Shown here: positions 1 through 7,269 of the stretch, one piece after another
Layout of the letters: every line of letters starts with the position of its first letter
Numbering within the stretch: the first letter of the stretch is position 1
Assembly: GCF_013393385.1 (NCBI RefSeq)
Contig: NZ_AP023239.1
Location: 4,526,001-4,590,000 of the forward strand
Direction: 5' to 3'
DNA from: Paenibacillus sp. URB8-2
GTDB taxonomy: Bacteria; Bacillota; Bacilli; Paenibacillales; Paenibacillaceae
DNA length: 64,000 nt
Program-made: the position numbers and the translations under genes
Notes under the pieces: generated by a model
What the model was told of the DNA's origin: nothing
Seen by the model: the letters and a program-made list of their open reading frames with translations, nothing else
Databases searched by the model: none

Positions 1-678
1 ACGGCGGCCGATGATGAGGAACGCGCTGTGGCTCTGGATGAACTAAATGCTTTTATAGAGGAATGGTCCGGTGTCGAAGAGGCGAAGCTGGGCAGTTCCG
101 CCTGGTATTCGATCGTCGGCCAGAAAGCCGATTTTGTGATGATCTATCTGCGCGAAAGCCTGGAAGAGCTGAACAAGCTCGAGGTCGCCTTCAACAAGAC
201 CGCCTTTGCCCCCTTTACAACCAAAGCTTACTCCTATGTCAGCATTGTGGAGCTTAGCAATTATAATCCGAGCGGAGAGAGCGGAGAAGACCCGATGCAG
301 AATCCCCATATCGCCGCCCGCCTGAAGCCGATCCTGCCGCAATCCCGGCATATCTGCTTCTATCCGATGAACAAAAAGCGCGAGCTGGCCGACAACTGGT
401 ACATGCTCGATATGGCCAAGCGCAAGGAGCTGATGTATTCCCACGGGCTGATCGGCCGCGGCTACGCCGGCAAGGTGAAACAAATCATTACCGGCTCTGT
501 CGGCTTCGACGATTGGGAATGGGGCGTAACGCTGTTCGCGGAGGACGCGCTGCAGTTCAAGAAGCTTGTCTACGAGATGCGGTTTGACGAAGTCAGCGCC
601 CGCTACGGGGAATTCGGATCGTTCTATGTCGGCAATCTGCTGACTTTTGAATCCTTTGAAGAGATGCTTAAGGTATAG
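1..678 (+). CDS. hemQ: Coproheme decarboxylase HemQ (5' end outside window)
   Basis: The last step of the Gram-positive coproporphyrin-dependent haem pathway: oxidative decarboxylation of coproheme III to haem b. The frame is open to the left edge, so about 25-30 N-terminal residues of the roughly 250-residue family protein are missing; an internal GTG at 28 is not the likely start. Visible family residues are the catalytic Tyr of FYPM, the proximal haem-ligand His in YSHG, the Arg of GLIGR and the distal Gln of KVKQ. The stretch [17 protein letters not shown] and the C-terminal [11 protein letters not shown] are typical of the chlorite-dismutase-like HemQ group. The gene ends just before a terminator shared with the convergent gene. 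Confidence 0.95.
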   Translation, partial: TAADDEERAVALDELNAFIEEWSGVEEAKLGSSAWYSIVGQKADFVMIYLRESLEELNKLEVAFNKTAFAPFTTKAYSYVSIVELSNYNPSGESGEDPMQNPHIAARLKPILPQSRHICFYPMNKKRELADNWYMLDMAKRKELMYSHGLIGRGYAGKVKQIITGSVGFDDWEWGVTLFAEDALQFKKLVYEMRFDEVSARYGEFGSFYVGNLLTFESFEEMLKV

Positions 679-687
679 AATACGAGA

Positions 688-732
688 AAAGGGTGTGCTC
701 TACAGCGTTTATAACGCCGGGGCACACCCTTT
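688..732. terminator. Bidirectional terminator between hemQ and the convergent operon
   Basis: An 11-bp perfect stem, AAAGGGTGTGC at 688-698 pairing with GCACACCCTTT at 722-732, lies between two convergent genes. Runs of A on the left and T at the right fit a terminator usable from both sides. Confidence 0.75.
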
Positions 733-741
733 GCCGTTTCA

Positions 742-1005
742 TTATGCTTCCGAAGACTCTTCATCGTCTCCGCCGTCCTGCAAGCTCTTCAAATAATCCG
801 CGGTCTCCCGGTCCCGCGCCCGGCTCTTCTCCTTGAGCCGCTCAATCGCGGGCAAAATGAGCAGGTCGACTTCTTTCTGGATCGTATAAGCCAGATCATG
901 TCGTCCTTGATCCTCCAGGTAGGAGCCGGCCTCGATCAGGCCATTGTAACGGTCAAGCTCATCCCGGGTCAAAAGCCCCCGCACTTGTACGCTGCAGTGA
1001 CGCAT
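742..1005 (-). CDS. Small conserved protein coupled to NDH-2
   Basis: An 87-residue charged protein that I cannot assign to a function. It begins MRHCSVQVRGLLTRDEL, is mainly helical in character and ends in an acidic tail (DGGDDEESSEA). There is no signal peptide or membrane segment. Its ATG lies one base downstream of the stop codon of the NADH dehydrogenase gene, so the two are probably translationally coupled. The context suggests an accessory role to the dehydrogenase, but this is inference only. Confidence 0.7.
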   Translation of the reverse strand: MRHCSVQVRGLLTRDELDRYNGLIEAGSYLEDQGRHDLAYTIQKEVDLLILPAIERLKEKSRARDRETADYLKSLQDGGDDEESSEA

Positions 1006-1006
1006 T

Positions 1007-2200
1007 TTACAGGAATCTCCCTTTCTTCAGCACCAGCGGAATCCCCCCGATAATAAAGAGGTAGCGCATATCCACGACTTTTTTCAGCTGGGCCGCCACA
1101 AAGCCTTTATATTTCTTGTCACCGACTACGGCGATTCCCTCGCCTTTGCCAAGCGAAGCTACCGTTCCTTTATTGCTGAATATGAATTTCTTCGGCTGCT
1201 GCCCCCGGATCGCAGCGACCAGATTATGGGCGCAGCACTCGCCCTGCTGCATGGCGATTTGCGCCGTCGGAGGATAAGGGCGTCCTTCCGGCGCAATCAT
1301 CAGCGATCCATCGCCGATGATGAAGATGTTCTCATGCCCCGGAGCACGCAGGTATTCGTCCACTTTTACACGCCCGCGCATGGCCTCAAAGCCCGCCGCC
1401 TCGATCAGATGGTTGCCGCGAATGCCGCCCGTCCAGACGATCGTTGATGCCTTGATTTCCTCGCCCGTCGCAAGCAGGACGCTGCCCGGCATGCATTCCT
1501 TGATCGCTACGCCGATCTTGAAGGTTACGCCTTTCTTCGTCAGCACTTTCATGGCATGCTCCACAAGCTCCGGTGCGAAGCCCGGCAGCGCCGTTGGAGC
1601 GGCTTCCACGTTGTAGATGTTGACCAGGCTCGGATCAACGTCGTATTCCTTGCAGAGTCCCGGAATCCGGTCCGCCAGCTCGGCCACAAATTCAATGCCG
1701 CTAAAGCCCGCGCCGCCGACAACGAAATTGATATGCTCCTGCGGATTGTTCTCGTTCTTATATTTGGCAAACTGGTATTCGATATGCTCGCGGATGAGCC
1801 GGACAGAGTTAATGCTGCGAATCGTCATGGCGTACTTGTCCAGTCCCGGAATGCCGAACGTCTCCGGCTCGCCGCCGAGCGCGATAACAAGGTAGTCGTA
1901 GGACAGCGTGCCGTCCTCCAGAATAACCTTTTTCTGCTGGGTGCGGATTTCCTGCACCGACGACTTCACAAGATCGATCTTGAACTCGTCGATCAGCTTG
2001 GAAATGGAAACGCGCGAATGCTCTATGCTGTCCGTTCCGGCTGCAGGCATATGAAGATGGGTCGTAAAGTAATGGTACTCGTGGCGATTAACAAGGGTGA
2101 CATCCGCCTCGTTGTAGTTCAATGCCTTTTGCAAACGCTGTGCGGTTAAAATACCTCCGTATCCCGCACCTAGAATTACGATTTTGGGAATACTGTTCAT
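1007..2200 (-). CDS. Type II NADH dehydrogenase (YumB/YjlD-like)
   Basis: A 397-residue FAD-dependent, non-proton-pumping NADH:quinone oxidoreductase of the respiratory chain. It has an N-terminal FAD-binding Rossmann motif (ILGAGYGGILTAQRL), a second nucleotide-binding glycine motif (VVGGAGFSGIEFVAELA, about residue 160), the FAD-contact segment FIIGDGSLM (about residue 294) and the family element PPTAQIAMQQG. The C-terminus is amphipathic and basic, as expected for a monotopic membrane protein. It is transcribed divergently from the yumC-like gene, as in Bacillus, and a Rex-like operator lies in the shared upstream region. Paralogues are hard to separate by eye, so no symbol is given. Confidence 0.9.
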   Translation of the reverse strand: MNSIPKIVILGAGYGGILTAQRLQKALNYNEADVTLVNRHEYHYFTTHLHMPAAGTDSIEHSRVSISKLIDEFKIDLVKSSVQEIRTQQKKVILEDGTLSYDYLVIALGGEPETFGIPGLDKYAMTIRSINSVRLIREHIEYQFAKYKNENNPQEHINFVVGGAGFSGIEFVAELADRIPGLCKEYDVDPSLVNIYNVEAAPTALPGFAPELVEHAMKVLTKKGVTFKIGVAIKECMPGSVLLATGEEIKASTIVWTGGIRGNHLIEAAGFEAMRGRVKVDEYLRAPGHENIFIIGDGSLMIAPEGRPYPPTAQIAMQQGECCAHNLVAAIRGQQPKKFIFSNKGTVASLGKGEGIAVVGDKKYKGFVAAQLKKVVDMRYLFIIGGIPLVLKKGRFL

Positions 2201-2257
2201 TTTCCGGCTCCTTCCAACAGGCGAATCTGATTTAATCTCTGTTCATTTTTAAGATTA

Positions 2258-2277
2258 TTGTGAAATTATACACATAA
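2258..2277. promoter_or_regulatory. Candidate Rex operator upstream of the NADH dehydrogenase
   Basis: TTGTGAAATTATACACATAA contains TGTGA-N6-ACACA, one mismatch from the TGTGA-N6-TCACA Rex consensus. Rex is a NADH/NAD+ sensor known to control ndh in Bacillus. The site is about 60 bp upstream of the dehydrogenase start. The assignment rests on motif and context only. Confidence 0.4.
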
Positions 2278-2279
2278 AG

Positions 2280-2295
2280 TTGGAATAAATTCCAA
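2280..2295. promoter_or_regulatory. Perfect inverted repeat between divergent genes
   Basis: TTGGAAT-AA-ATTCCAA is a perfect 7-2-7 inverted repeat immediately beside the Rex-like site. It is a plausible operator for an unknown regulator of the NADH dehydrogenase or the yumC-like gene. Confidence 0.35.
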
Positions 2296-2415
2296 TAAAA
2301 CTTAAGGGAATTTGAAAATAATCATATACATTGTAATCCTTACTTTATTATTAAGCAAATAGAATTCGATCACAACAATTGGCGGAAACTCCAGTTAATT
2401 CTGTAAAGCTGACCT

Positions 2416-2445
2416 TTGCAGGAAGGTCCCAACTATGTTTATAAT
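2416..2445 (+). promoter_or_regulatory. Sigma-A-like promoter of the yumC-like gene
   Basis: TTGCAG (-35) and a perfect TATAAT (-10) are 18 bp apart, about 50 bp before the GTG start of the reductase gene. Confidence 0.6.
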
Positions 2446-2493
2446 GGGGTAGTATGGCATTTTGAATATATCAACTTGGAGGTGTAAAATCCT

Positions 2494-3495
2494 GTGACTT
2501 CCCAGCAATCCAATTCTCCCATTAGCGACCTGCTGATCATAGGCGGCGGCCCGGCAGGTATGTTTGCCGCGTTCTACGGCGGAATGCGTCAGGCGTCCGT
2601 AACCCTTATTGAAAGTATGCCTCAACTGGGCGGGCAGCTTGCCGCGCTCTATCCCGAAAAATATATTTACGACGTAGCGGGATTCCCAAAAATCACAGCA
2701 CAAGAGCTGGTAGATAATCTTTCCCGGCAAATGAGCCTGTTCCAGAGCGATATCCGTCTGGAGGAAAAGGTCCTTTCCGTGGAAAAACGGGAGGAACGCC
2801 ATTTTGTCGTGACTACCGACAAAGCGGAGTATCATGCCAAGGCCGTTATCATCACGGCAGGCGTCGGCGCCTTTGAACCCCGCCGTCTGGAGCTTCCCGA
2901 AGCCGGACGCTTCGAAAAAGCGAATTTGCACTATTTTGTAAGCGATTTGAATGCTTGTAAAGATAAAAAAGTACTGATCAGCGGCGGCGGCGATTCCGCG
3001 GTCGACTGGGCATTGATGCTCGAACCGATCGCCGCCGAGGTCACTCTGATCCACCGCCGCGACAAGTTCCGCGCTCACGAGCACAGCGTAGAGAACCTGA
3101 TGAATTCCAAAGTCAAGATTATCACGCCTACCGAGATTTCCGCGCTGCATGGCGAAGAGTTTATTGAGAAAGTGACCCTTTCCAATGTCAAGACCAAAGA
3201 AACTCAAGACATTGAAGTAGACAGCGTCATTGTCAACTTCGGCTTCGTTTCCTCGCTCGGTCCGATCACCGAATGGGGCATCGACATCGAAGGCAGCTCC
3301 ATAGTCGTCGATTCCCGGATGGAGACGAATATCCCGGGCCTTTTTGCCGCCGGCGATATTACCACCTATCCCGGCAAGCTGAAGCTGATCGCCGTCGGAT
3401 TCGGCGAGGCGCCGACCGCCGTGAACAATGCGAAGGTCTACATCGATCCCGAAGCGAAGCTGTCCCCGGGCCACAGCAGCAATCTGAAGCTGTAA
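2494..3495 (+). CDS. yumC: Ferredoxin/flavodoxin-NADP reductase, type 2
   Basis: A 333-residue thioredoxin-reductase-like flavoprotein that passes electrons between NADPH and ferredoxin or flavodoxin. It has an N-terminal FAD motif [20 protein letters not shown], the NADPH-binding motif [13 protein letters not shown] (about residue 163) and the C-terminal FAD motif [13 protein letters not shown]. There is no CxxC redox pair, which distinguishes it from thioredoxin reductase. The GTG start is preceded by GGAGG about 11 bases upstream. It sits divergent to an NADH dehydrogenase, the same neighbourhood as yumB-yumC of Bacillus subtilis, and is followed by a shared terminator. Confidence 0.9.
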   Translation: MTSQQSNSPISDLLIIGGGPAGMFAAFYGGMRQASVTLIESMPQLGGQLAALYPEKYIYDVAGFPKITAQELVDNLSRQMSLFQSDIRLEEKVLSVEKREERHFVVTTDKAEYHAKAVIITAGVGAFEPRRLELPEAGRFEKANLHYFVSDLNACKDKKVLISGGGDSAVDWALMLEPIAAEVTLIHRRDKFRAHEHSVENLMNSKVKIITPTEISALHGEEFIEKVTLSNVKTKETQDIEVDSVIVNFGFVSSLGPITEWGIDIEGSSIVVDSRMETNIPGLFAAGDITTYPGKLKLIAVGFGEAPTAVNNAKVYIDPEAKLSPGHSSNLKL

Positions 3496-3590
3496 CCGCC
3501 GGTCGTTCATACAATGGTCTTCGGAGTCGCCAAGTACCTGAGTAGGCTTCTTTAGCCAAAGCGCACGTTGTGGGGTTATTTTATATAAAA

Positions 3591-3638
3591 AGGGTATCCT
3601 AACGGGTTGAGGTAAATCGCAGCTCGCAAGGATACCCT
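3591..3638. terminator. Terminator between yumC and sda
   Basis: A 10-bp perfect stem (AGGGTATCCT at 3591-3600 and AGGATACCCT at 3629-3638) lies between two convergent genes, with an A-run on the left and a T-rich right flank. Confidence 0.7.
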
Positions 3639-3698
3639 ATTTGATTTCTAGTAGCGGTATAGTTTTATGTAGTGCTTCATGGATAATCCAGAAGTCTA

Positions 3699-3851
3699 TT
3701 AATGGAGTACCGCATGCTGTGGAGAGTGTAAGTTCCGTTTGAGAATTTCAACGAGCAGAAGCTTGATAAAATCATGCTCCAACTGAAGTTCTATGGCTTT
3801 ATGATAAGAGTCCAACAGCATCTCGTCCGATAATTCGACCACAACGTTCAC
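3699..3851 (-). CDS. sda: Sporulation checkpoint protein Sda
   Basis: A 50-residue protein in the family of the antikinase that binds sporulation kinases (KinA/KinB) and blocks Spo0A activation when replication is perturbed. The core ELSDEMLLDSYHKAIEL then HDFIKLLLVEILKR matches the Sda helical hairpin, including the LSDE start of helix 1 and the (D/H)DFI of helix 2. It starts at GTG 3851 with GGAAAGG about 6 bases upstream. The usual length is 46-52 residues. The upstream region carries a LexA box over the -35 and a cluster of DnaA boxes, which strongly supports the identity. Confidence 0.88.
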   Translation of the reverse strand: MNVVVELSDEMLLDSYHKAIELQLEHDFIKLLLVEILKRNLHSPQHAVLH

Positions 3852-3879
3852 CTACCTTTCCTTTTTTTGGTTCTTCTCT

Positions 3880-3914
3880 ATCATATCAAACTATCAATTT
3901 TCGAACAAGTGTTC
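3880..3914 (-). promoter_or_regulatory. sda promoter overlapped by a LexA (SOS) box
   Basis: On the minus strand the -10 is TATGAT (3880-3885), 17 bp from a weak -35 TTGTTC (3903-3908). The -35 lies within GAACAAGTGTTC (3903-3914), a perfect GAAC-N4-GTTC LexA core that also fits the longer Bacillus consensus except at the last base. LexA binding here would occlude RNA polymerase until DNA damage. Confidence 0.65.
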
Positions 3915-3917
3915 TTA

Positions 3918-4017
3918 TTATCCACAACCTGATGTGGAAATCCTGTGCATAATGTGTGAGTAAGGATGATTAGTGCAGTAAGAATGCGGTGGACAATGGG
4001 GATAACAGTTATACACA
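3918..4017. promoter_or_regulatory. DnaA-box cluster upstream of sda
   Basis: There is a perfect DnaA box TTATCCACA at 3918-3926, one-mismatch boxes TGTGCATAA (3944-3952) and TTATACACA (4009-4017), and two-mismatch boxes at 3933-3941 and 3988-3996. DnaA directly controls sda in Bacillus subtilis; the arrangement next to the sda promoter indicates the same circuit. No gene is visible between 4018 and 4199. Confidence 0.7.
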
Positions 4018-4199
4018 GGATTCGCCTTTGGTAGTATAATAAAAAAATTTCAACTTTGCTATAACCATTTTCAAAAATCGGTCTCATTTCCCCTGTTAAA
4101 TGAACTAATATCGGAACTAAGGATACACACCTGGCGCGAAAATGTAAAACTCTTTTTATACATTTGCCTATTTTTTTGTCATACTGGTTCATTCCGTGA

Positions 4200-4862
4200 T
4201 TATTGCGGTCTTGTGTTCACTTCCAGAATCCAGATTTTCCCCGACCGGTCCACGGCATAATCGAACCCCAGCTCGCCGATCCCAGGAAAATGACGCTCCA
4301 TCACCTGGATGCAAGTCAGGGTCAAATTGCGCATTTCCTTTCTTTTAGCCGAAAAATTGATCCGCGGGAGCGATCTTCGGAGTCCTTCCCTGCAGGTCAG
4401 CATGGTGCCTCCCTTGCACAAATTGGTCACGAACAGTCCGGGTCTGGCCAGACGGCCAACCATGGAGCGGAATTCCCAATGCTCTCCATTCTTCACTACC
4501 TTAACTCTGTAATCTATCGGACGTCCGGCGATTCTCGCAAGCGATATGCCCTGCTGGATCAAATAGCCGCGCTTGACCCTGGCTCTCTTCAGCGATTCCG
4601 CCATACTTGCAAAGTCCCGGTATGTCCGTGTTTTGTCCATATAGGTAAAGCCGTAACCCCTGCCGTCCCGGAATACCTTAATGACGCCATAACCCCCGCC
4701 GCCGACAATCGGTTTGATCACGACATTTCCGTATTGGCCCAGCATGGAACGAAGCGTGGAATGGCTGTAGGGCATCGTTCTCGGAATATAACCGGCGACC
4801 CTTCCGTCGCTGAGCAAAGCTTTGGTCTTCCGCCATTTGCTGGCCAGTTGTCTTCCTGCCAT
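4200..4862 (-). CDS. YheC/YheD-type ATP-grasp protein, short form
   Basis: A 220-residue protein related to the endospore coat-associated YheC/YheD family. ATP-grasp features seen are VVIKPIVGGGGYGVIKV (nucleotide-binding glycine loop, about residue 48), DYRVKVV (about 118), and the metal-binding end ELGFDYAVD then ILEVNTRP. Family members usually exceed 350 residues with a second domain; this one is only the ATP-grasp half and stops directly after NTRPQ. The ATG has GAGAGGAG just upstream. The natural substrate of the family is not known to me. Confidence 0.75.
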   Translation of the reverse strand: MAGRQLASKWRKTKALLSDGRVAGYIPRTMPYSHSTLRSMLGQYGNVVIKPIVGGGGYGVIKVFRDGRGYGFTYMDKTRTYRDFASMAESLKRARVKRGYLIQQGISLARIAGRPIDYRVKVVKNGEHWEFRSMVGRLARPGLFVTNLCKGGTMLTCREGLRRSLPRINFSAKRKEMRNLTLTCIQVMERHFPGIGELGFDYAVDRSGKIWILEVNTRPQ

Positions 4863-5262
4863 TGCTCCTCTCTCCTTTCTAAAAGCCTGCTATACTGTAC
4901 TCAAACGCCCCTCGGCTCTCTTGTATGATTGTCCGTGAGGGAAGGCGCTCGTGTAAAAAGGGGCGGCTATGCCGCGGCTAATATCCCCGCTTAAGTTCCA
5001 TTGACCGAAAAAACATTCCGCGGAGATCCGACAGAATCCGAGCCAGCGGCATCCGGCGCGAAAATATGGAGGAAATGTCGTGGCGCCGCCCCAGACAAAG
5101 CGACAATTTACTGCAAGGATAAATGCGGTCCTGGAGTAAAATGTGAACAGCAATGCGGACGGGGATGGCGGTCAAATAAATGTAACCGCTTTTCAGATCG
5201 GTGCCGTATCGCTTATATTTATAGTAGACCTTTCCTTCGTTTACCCTAGAGGAGGCGTTACG
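4863..5262. other. Intergenic region, no gene found
   Basis: Divergent intergenic stretch between the ATP-grasp gene and the small membrane-protein gene. It must contain both promoters but I see no convincing -35/-10 pair. Open frames here have no ribosome binding site or protein-like composition. Confidence 0.4.
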
Positions 5263-5475
5263 ATGGCTCAATTGTTTGAGATCTTGTACTGGTTCGCCAT
5301 GATCGGCTCGTCCGTCGTATTGGCCGCAACCACCCTGCTGGTCTGCGCGCTTGGCTTCAAATTCTTCATTAAAGACCGGCGGAGGGTGCTGGGCGCGGGC
5401 TGCATCGCCTTCTCGCTCGTATCCGCAGCCCTGATCGTGTTTATGATCAACTCCAAGTTTATATTGGCGGCTTGA
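5263..5475 (+). CDS. Small two-helix membrane protein
   Basis: A 70-residue protein with two hydrophobic segments (about residues 7-35 and 43-66) separated by a basic loop KDRRR, so a small inner-membrane hairpin. An upstream in-frame ATG at 5143 exists, but the ATG at 5263 has a strong GAGGAGG seven bases before it and gives a clean protein. Function unknown. Its terminator has been split by an insertion sequence. Confidence 0.7.
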   Translation: MAQLFEILYWFAMIGSSVVLAATTLLVCALGFKFFIKDRRRVLGAGCIAFSLVSAALIVFMINSKFILAA

Positions 5476-5579
5476 AAGCGCCGCGGTTCCACTGCTGCAA
5501 GCACAAAAAGATGCCCCGCTACTGGGAGGCCACTGAAAAACTTACGTATTTTTCTTTGACGGCTTATGTCTCAAACAAA

Positions 5580-5617
5580 AAGACATCCATTTCCCACCTT
5601 TTAGGAACGGATGTCTT
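5580..5617 (-). terminator. Transposase terminator inside the IS
   Basis: The stem AAGACATCC (5580-5588) / GGATGTCTT (5609-5617) is followed on the minus strand by T's, just after the transposase stop. Confidence 0.65.
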
Positions 5618-5656
5618 CTTTTTTAGGTCAAGTACGGCTCCATCATTCGGTAATTC

Positions 5657-7108
5657 TTAGTCTGTTAACTTTAAGATTCGTTTTAAATTCACAGCGAAAA
5701 TTGTCATCGCCCCTTGCATTTCCATGCCAAGCAGACCCGAGGATGTCGCGACATCATACCCGTGTCCATGTTTGAGTTCACTGTTCTTCGCTTCAATTTT
5801 GTAGCGTTCCTTGGATTTTTCCTTGAAATACTCTGAATCTTGGAACGTCATTTGCTCGGTGTGCTCATCGGATTTAATACTTACCGAATAGCTTTTGCTT
5901 TTAGCGCCTTCTTTGTAGCACCCTTCCTTGAACGGACAATGCTTGCATAGTTTCACATCAAAATAATAGGTGTCTGTTTGATTTTTGCCGACCCCTTTTT
6001 TACCCTGCCGAGCCTTTCGAATGGCCATATGTCCAGCTGGACATACGTACATGCCTGCATCTTTGTTGAATAAAAATTCGTCTTCTTTCTTACGCGCACC
6101 TTGCGTGACGAGGGGATTTAGTTTGGCCACAAGTTCAATTTCATTTGTTTTCGTGTACGCAATATTATCTTTTTCGGAATATGCAGTATCCCCAATCACC
6201 GTTTTGACCTGCATGCCAGCTGCCTTGCTTTTTTCGATAAGGGTCTGCAATTGCTTGCCGTCATTCTTTTCACCGGTTGTAATGACAGCCGCCGTAATAA
6301 GGCGTTCCTCAGTCATCGCTAGATGAGTTTTGTATCCAAAAAATGCGGAATCTGCGCTCTTGTGGCCAACGCGCGCATCCGGATCCGCCGCCAGGCGAAG
6401 TTGCTCGACGTCATCCGCAACCGTTTCTTTCAGCAGGTTAAGCGGCTCCAGAATTTTTGGCACTTGTGCAATGCCACTCTCATTTTCGATGAAGTTGACG
6501 AGTTTTTGGCAGTACGCAATTTCATCTTCGAGTTCGCTCGTTGTATTCTTTGCCGGCATTTTGACCTTGACTGACTCATCCATGGTGTACACGGCTTTTC
6601 GCAATTTCCGTGCACGGTCTTGTAGAATTTCTTGAGGCGTTTTCTGGTTGTAACGTGCTTTCGTATGCGTGGCGTCGACGATGATGGAATTGCTCTTTAG
6701 GATATTTTGCTCGATGGCAAGTTCTACGGTCTTGCCGATGAGCATGTCCAAAAGGTTGATATCTTTCAAACGTAGTTTACGGAACTTCGTTAAGGAACTC
6801 GGATCGATGACCGGGTCTTCCGGCGCCATGCCGAGGAAGTACTTGAACGACAGGTCGTACTTTGAACGCTCCACGATGTCGACGTCAGAGAGTTCAAAAA
6901 TGGCTTTCAGCAGTAAATATTTAAACATGCGCACCGGATCAATGGCGTTGCGTCCATTATCCAAGCAATACTTTGTTTCCAGTTCTTCGTATATGAAAGT
7001 GAAATCCACCAATTCATTGATTTGACGGAGTATATTGTCCTTCGGGACAACGATGTCATACAATGCCGCATAAGGACTCAAAACTAAGGTTTGTTGTTGC
7101 CGAATCAT
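5657..7108 (-). CDS. IS1182-family transposase
   Basis: A 483-residue DDE transposase. It has the family N-terminal domain (RQQQTLVLSPYAALYDIVVP, then KYLLLKAIFELSDVDIVERS), the first catalytic Asp in SIIVDATHTKARYN (about residue 145), the second in VIGDTAYSEKDN and a downstream Glu in the RYKIEAKNSELKHGHG segment. Typical length is 450-550 residues and the frame is uninterrupted, so it is probably active. It is the only gene of its IS. Confidence 0.93.
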   Translation of the reverse strand: MIRQQQTLVLSPYAALYDIVVPKDNILRQINELVDFTFIYEELETKYCLDNGRNAIDPVRMFKYLLLKAIFELSDVDIVERSKYDLSFKYFLGMAPEDPVIDPSSLTKFRKLRLKDINLLDMLIGKTVELAIEQNILKSNSIIVDATHTKARYNQKTPQEILQDRARKLRKAVYTMDESVKVKMPAKNTTSELEDEIAYCQKLVNFIENESGIAQVPKILEPLNLLKETVADDVEQLRLAADPDARVGHKSADSAFFGYKTHLAMTEERLITAAVITTGEKNDGKQLQTLIEKSKAAGMQVKTVIGDTAYSEKDNIAYTKTNEIELVAKLNPLVTQGARKKEDEFLFNKDAGMYVCPAGHMAIRKARQGKKGVGKNQTDTYYFDVKLCKHCPFKEGCYKEGAKSKSYSVSIKSDEHTEQMTFQDSEYFKEKSKERYKIEAKNSELKHGHGYDVATSSGLLGMEMQGAMTIFAVNLKRILKLTD

Positions 7109-7153
7109 CCACTCACACCCGCTTTTTTGTTAGATGACTTCAGTATAAAACAA

Positions 7154-7197
7154 AAAAGGTACAGCCTCTTCAATTTTCTTGAAGATCTGTACCTTTT
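7154..7197. terminator. Hairpin upstream of the transposase gene
   Basis: AAAAGGTACAG (7154-7164) pairs with CTGTACCTTTT (7187-7197) near the transposase-proximal IS end. Such a hairpin can shield the transposase from impinging transcription; that role is inferred. Confidence 0.6.
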
Positions 7198-7269
7198 CCT
7201 ATGAGACGGACTTTTTCAGTGGCCTCGCTACTGGTGCGGGGCATCTTTCGTTCAACCCGAATACCGGCT

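Larger units (their letters stand above)
5526..7226 (-). mobile_element. IS1182-family insertion sequence, complete
   Basis: A 1701-bp element with 15-bp perfect terminal inverted repeats (GAGGCCACTGAAAAA at 5526-5540 and its complement at 7212-7226). It is flanked by an exact 8-bp direct repeat GCTACTGG (5518-5525 and 7227-7234), the target duplication. It carries one transposase gene between two terminator hairpins. Intact ends, target duplication and frame suggest a recent insertion. Confidence 0.92.
5507..7248. terminator. Terminator hairpin interrupted in its loop by an IS
   Basis: AAAGATGCCCCGC at 5507-5519 pairs perfectly with GCGGGGCATCTTT at 7236-7248. Without the IS and one target copy the loop would be only TACTGGT. 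It would end the SLH gene on the minus strand (the arm is followed by TTTTTG) and the small membrane-protein gene on the plus strand. The insertion at 5526-7226 separates the arms by 1.7 kb. Confidence 0.8.

Noticed and set aside
2395..3510. 371-codon open frame on the minus strand
   Set aside because: Exact antisense shadow of the yumC-like gene; composition is unlike a protein and there is no ribosome binding site. The plus-strand frame carries all family motifs.
3881..4192. 103-codon frame on the minus strand upstream of sda
   Set aside because: It spans the sda promoter, LexA box and DnaA boxes; no protein features. The real gene is the 50-codon frame at 3699-3851.
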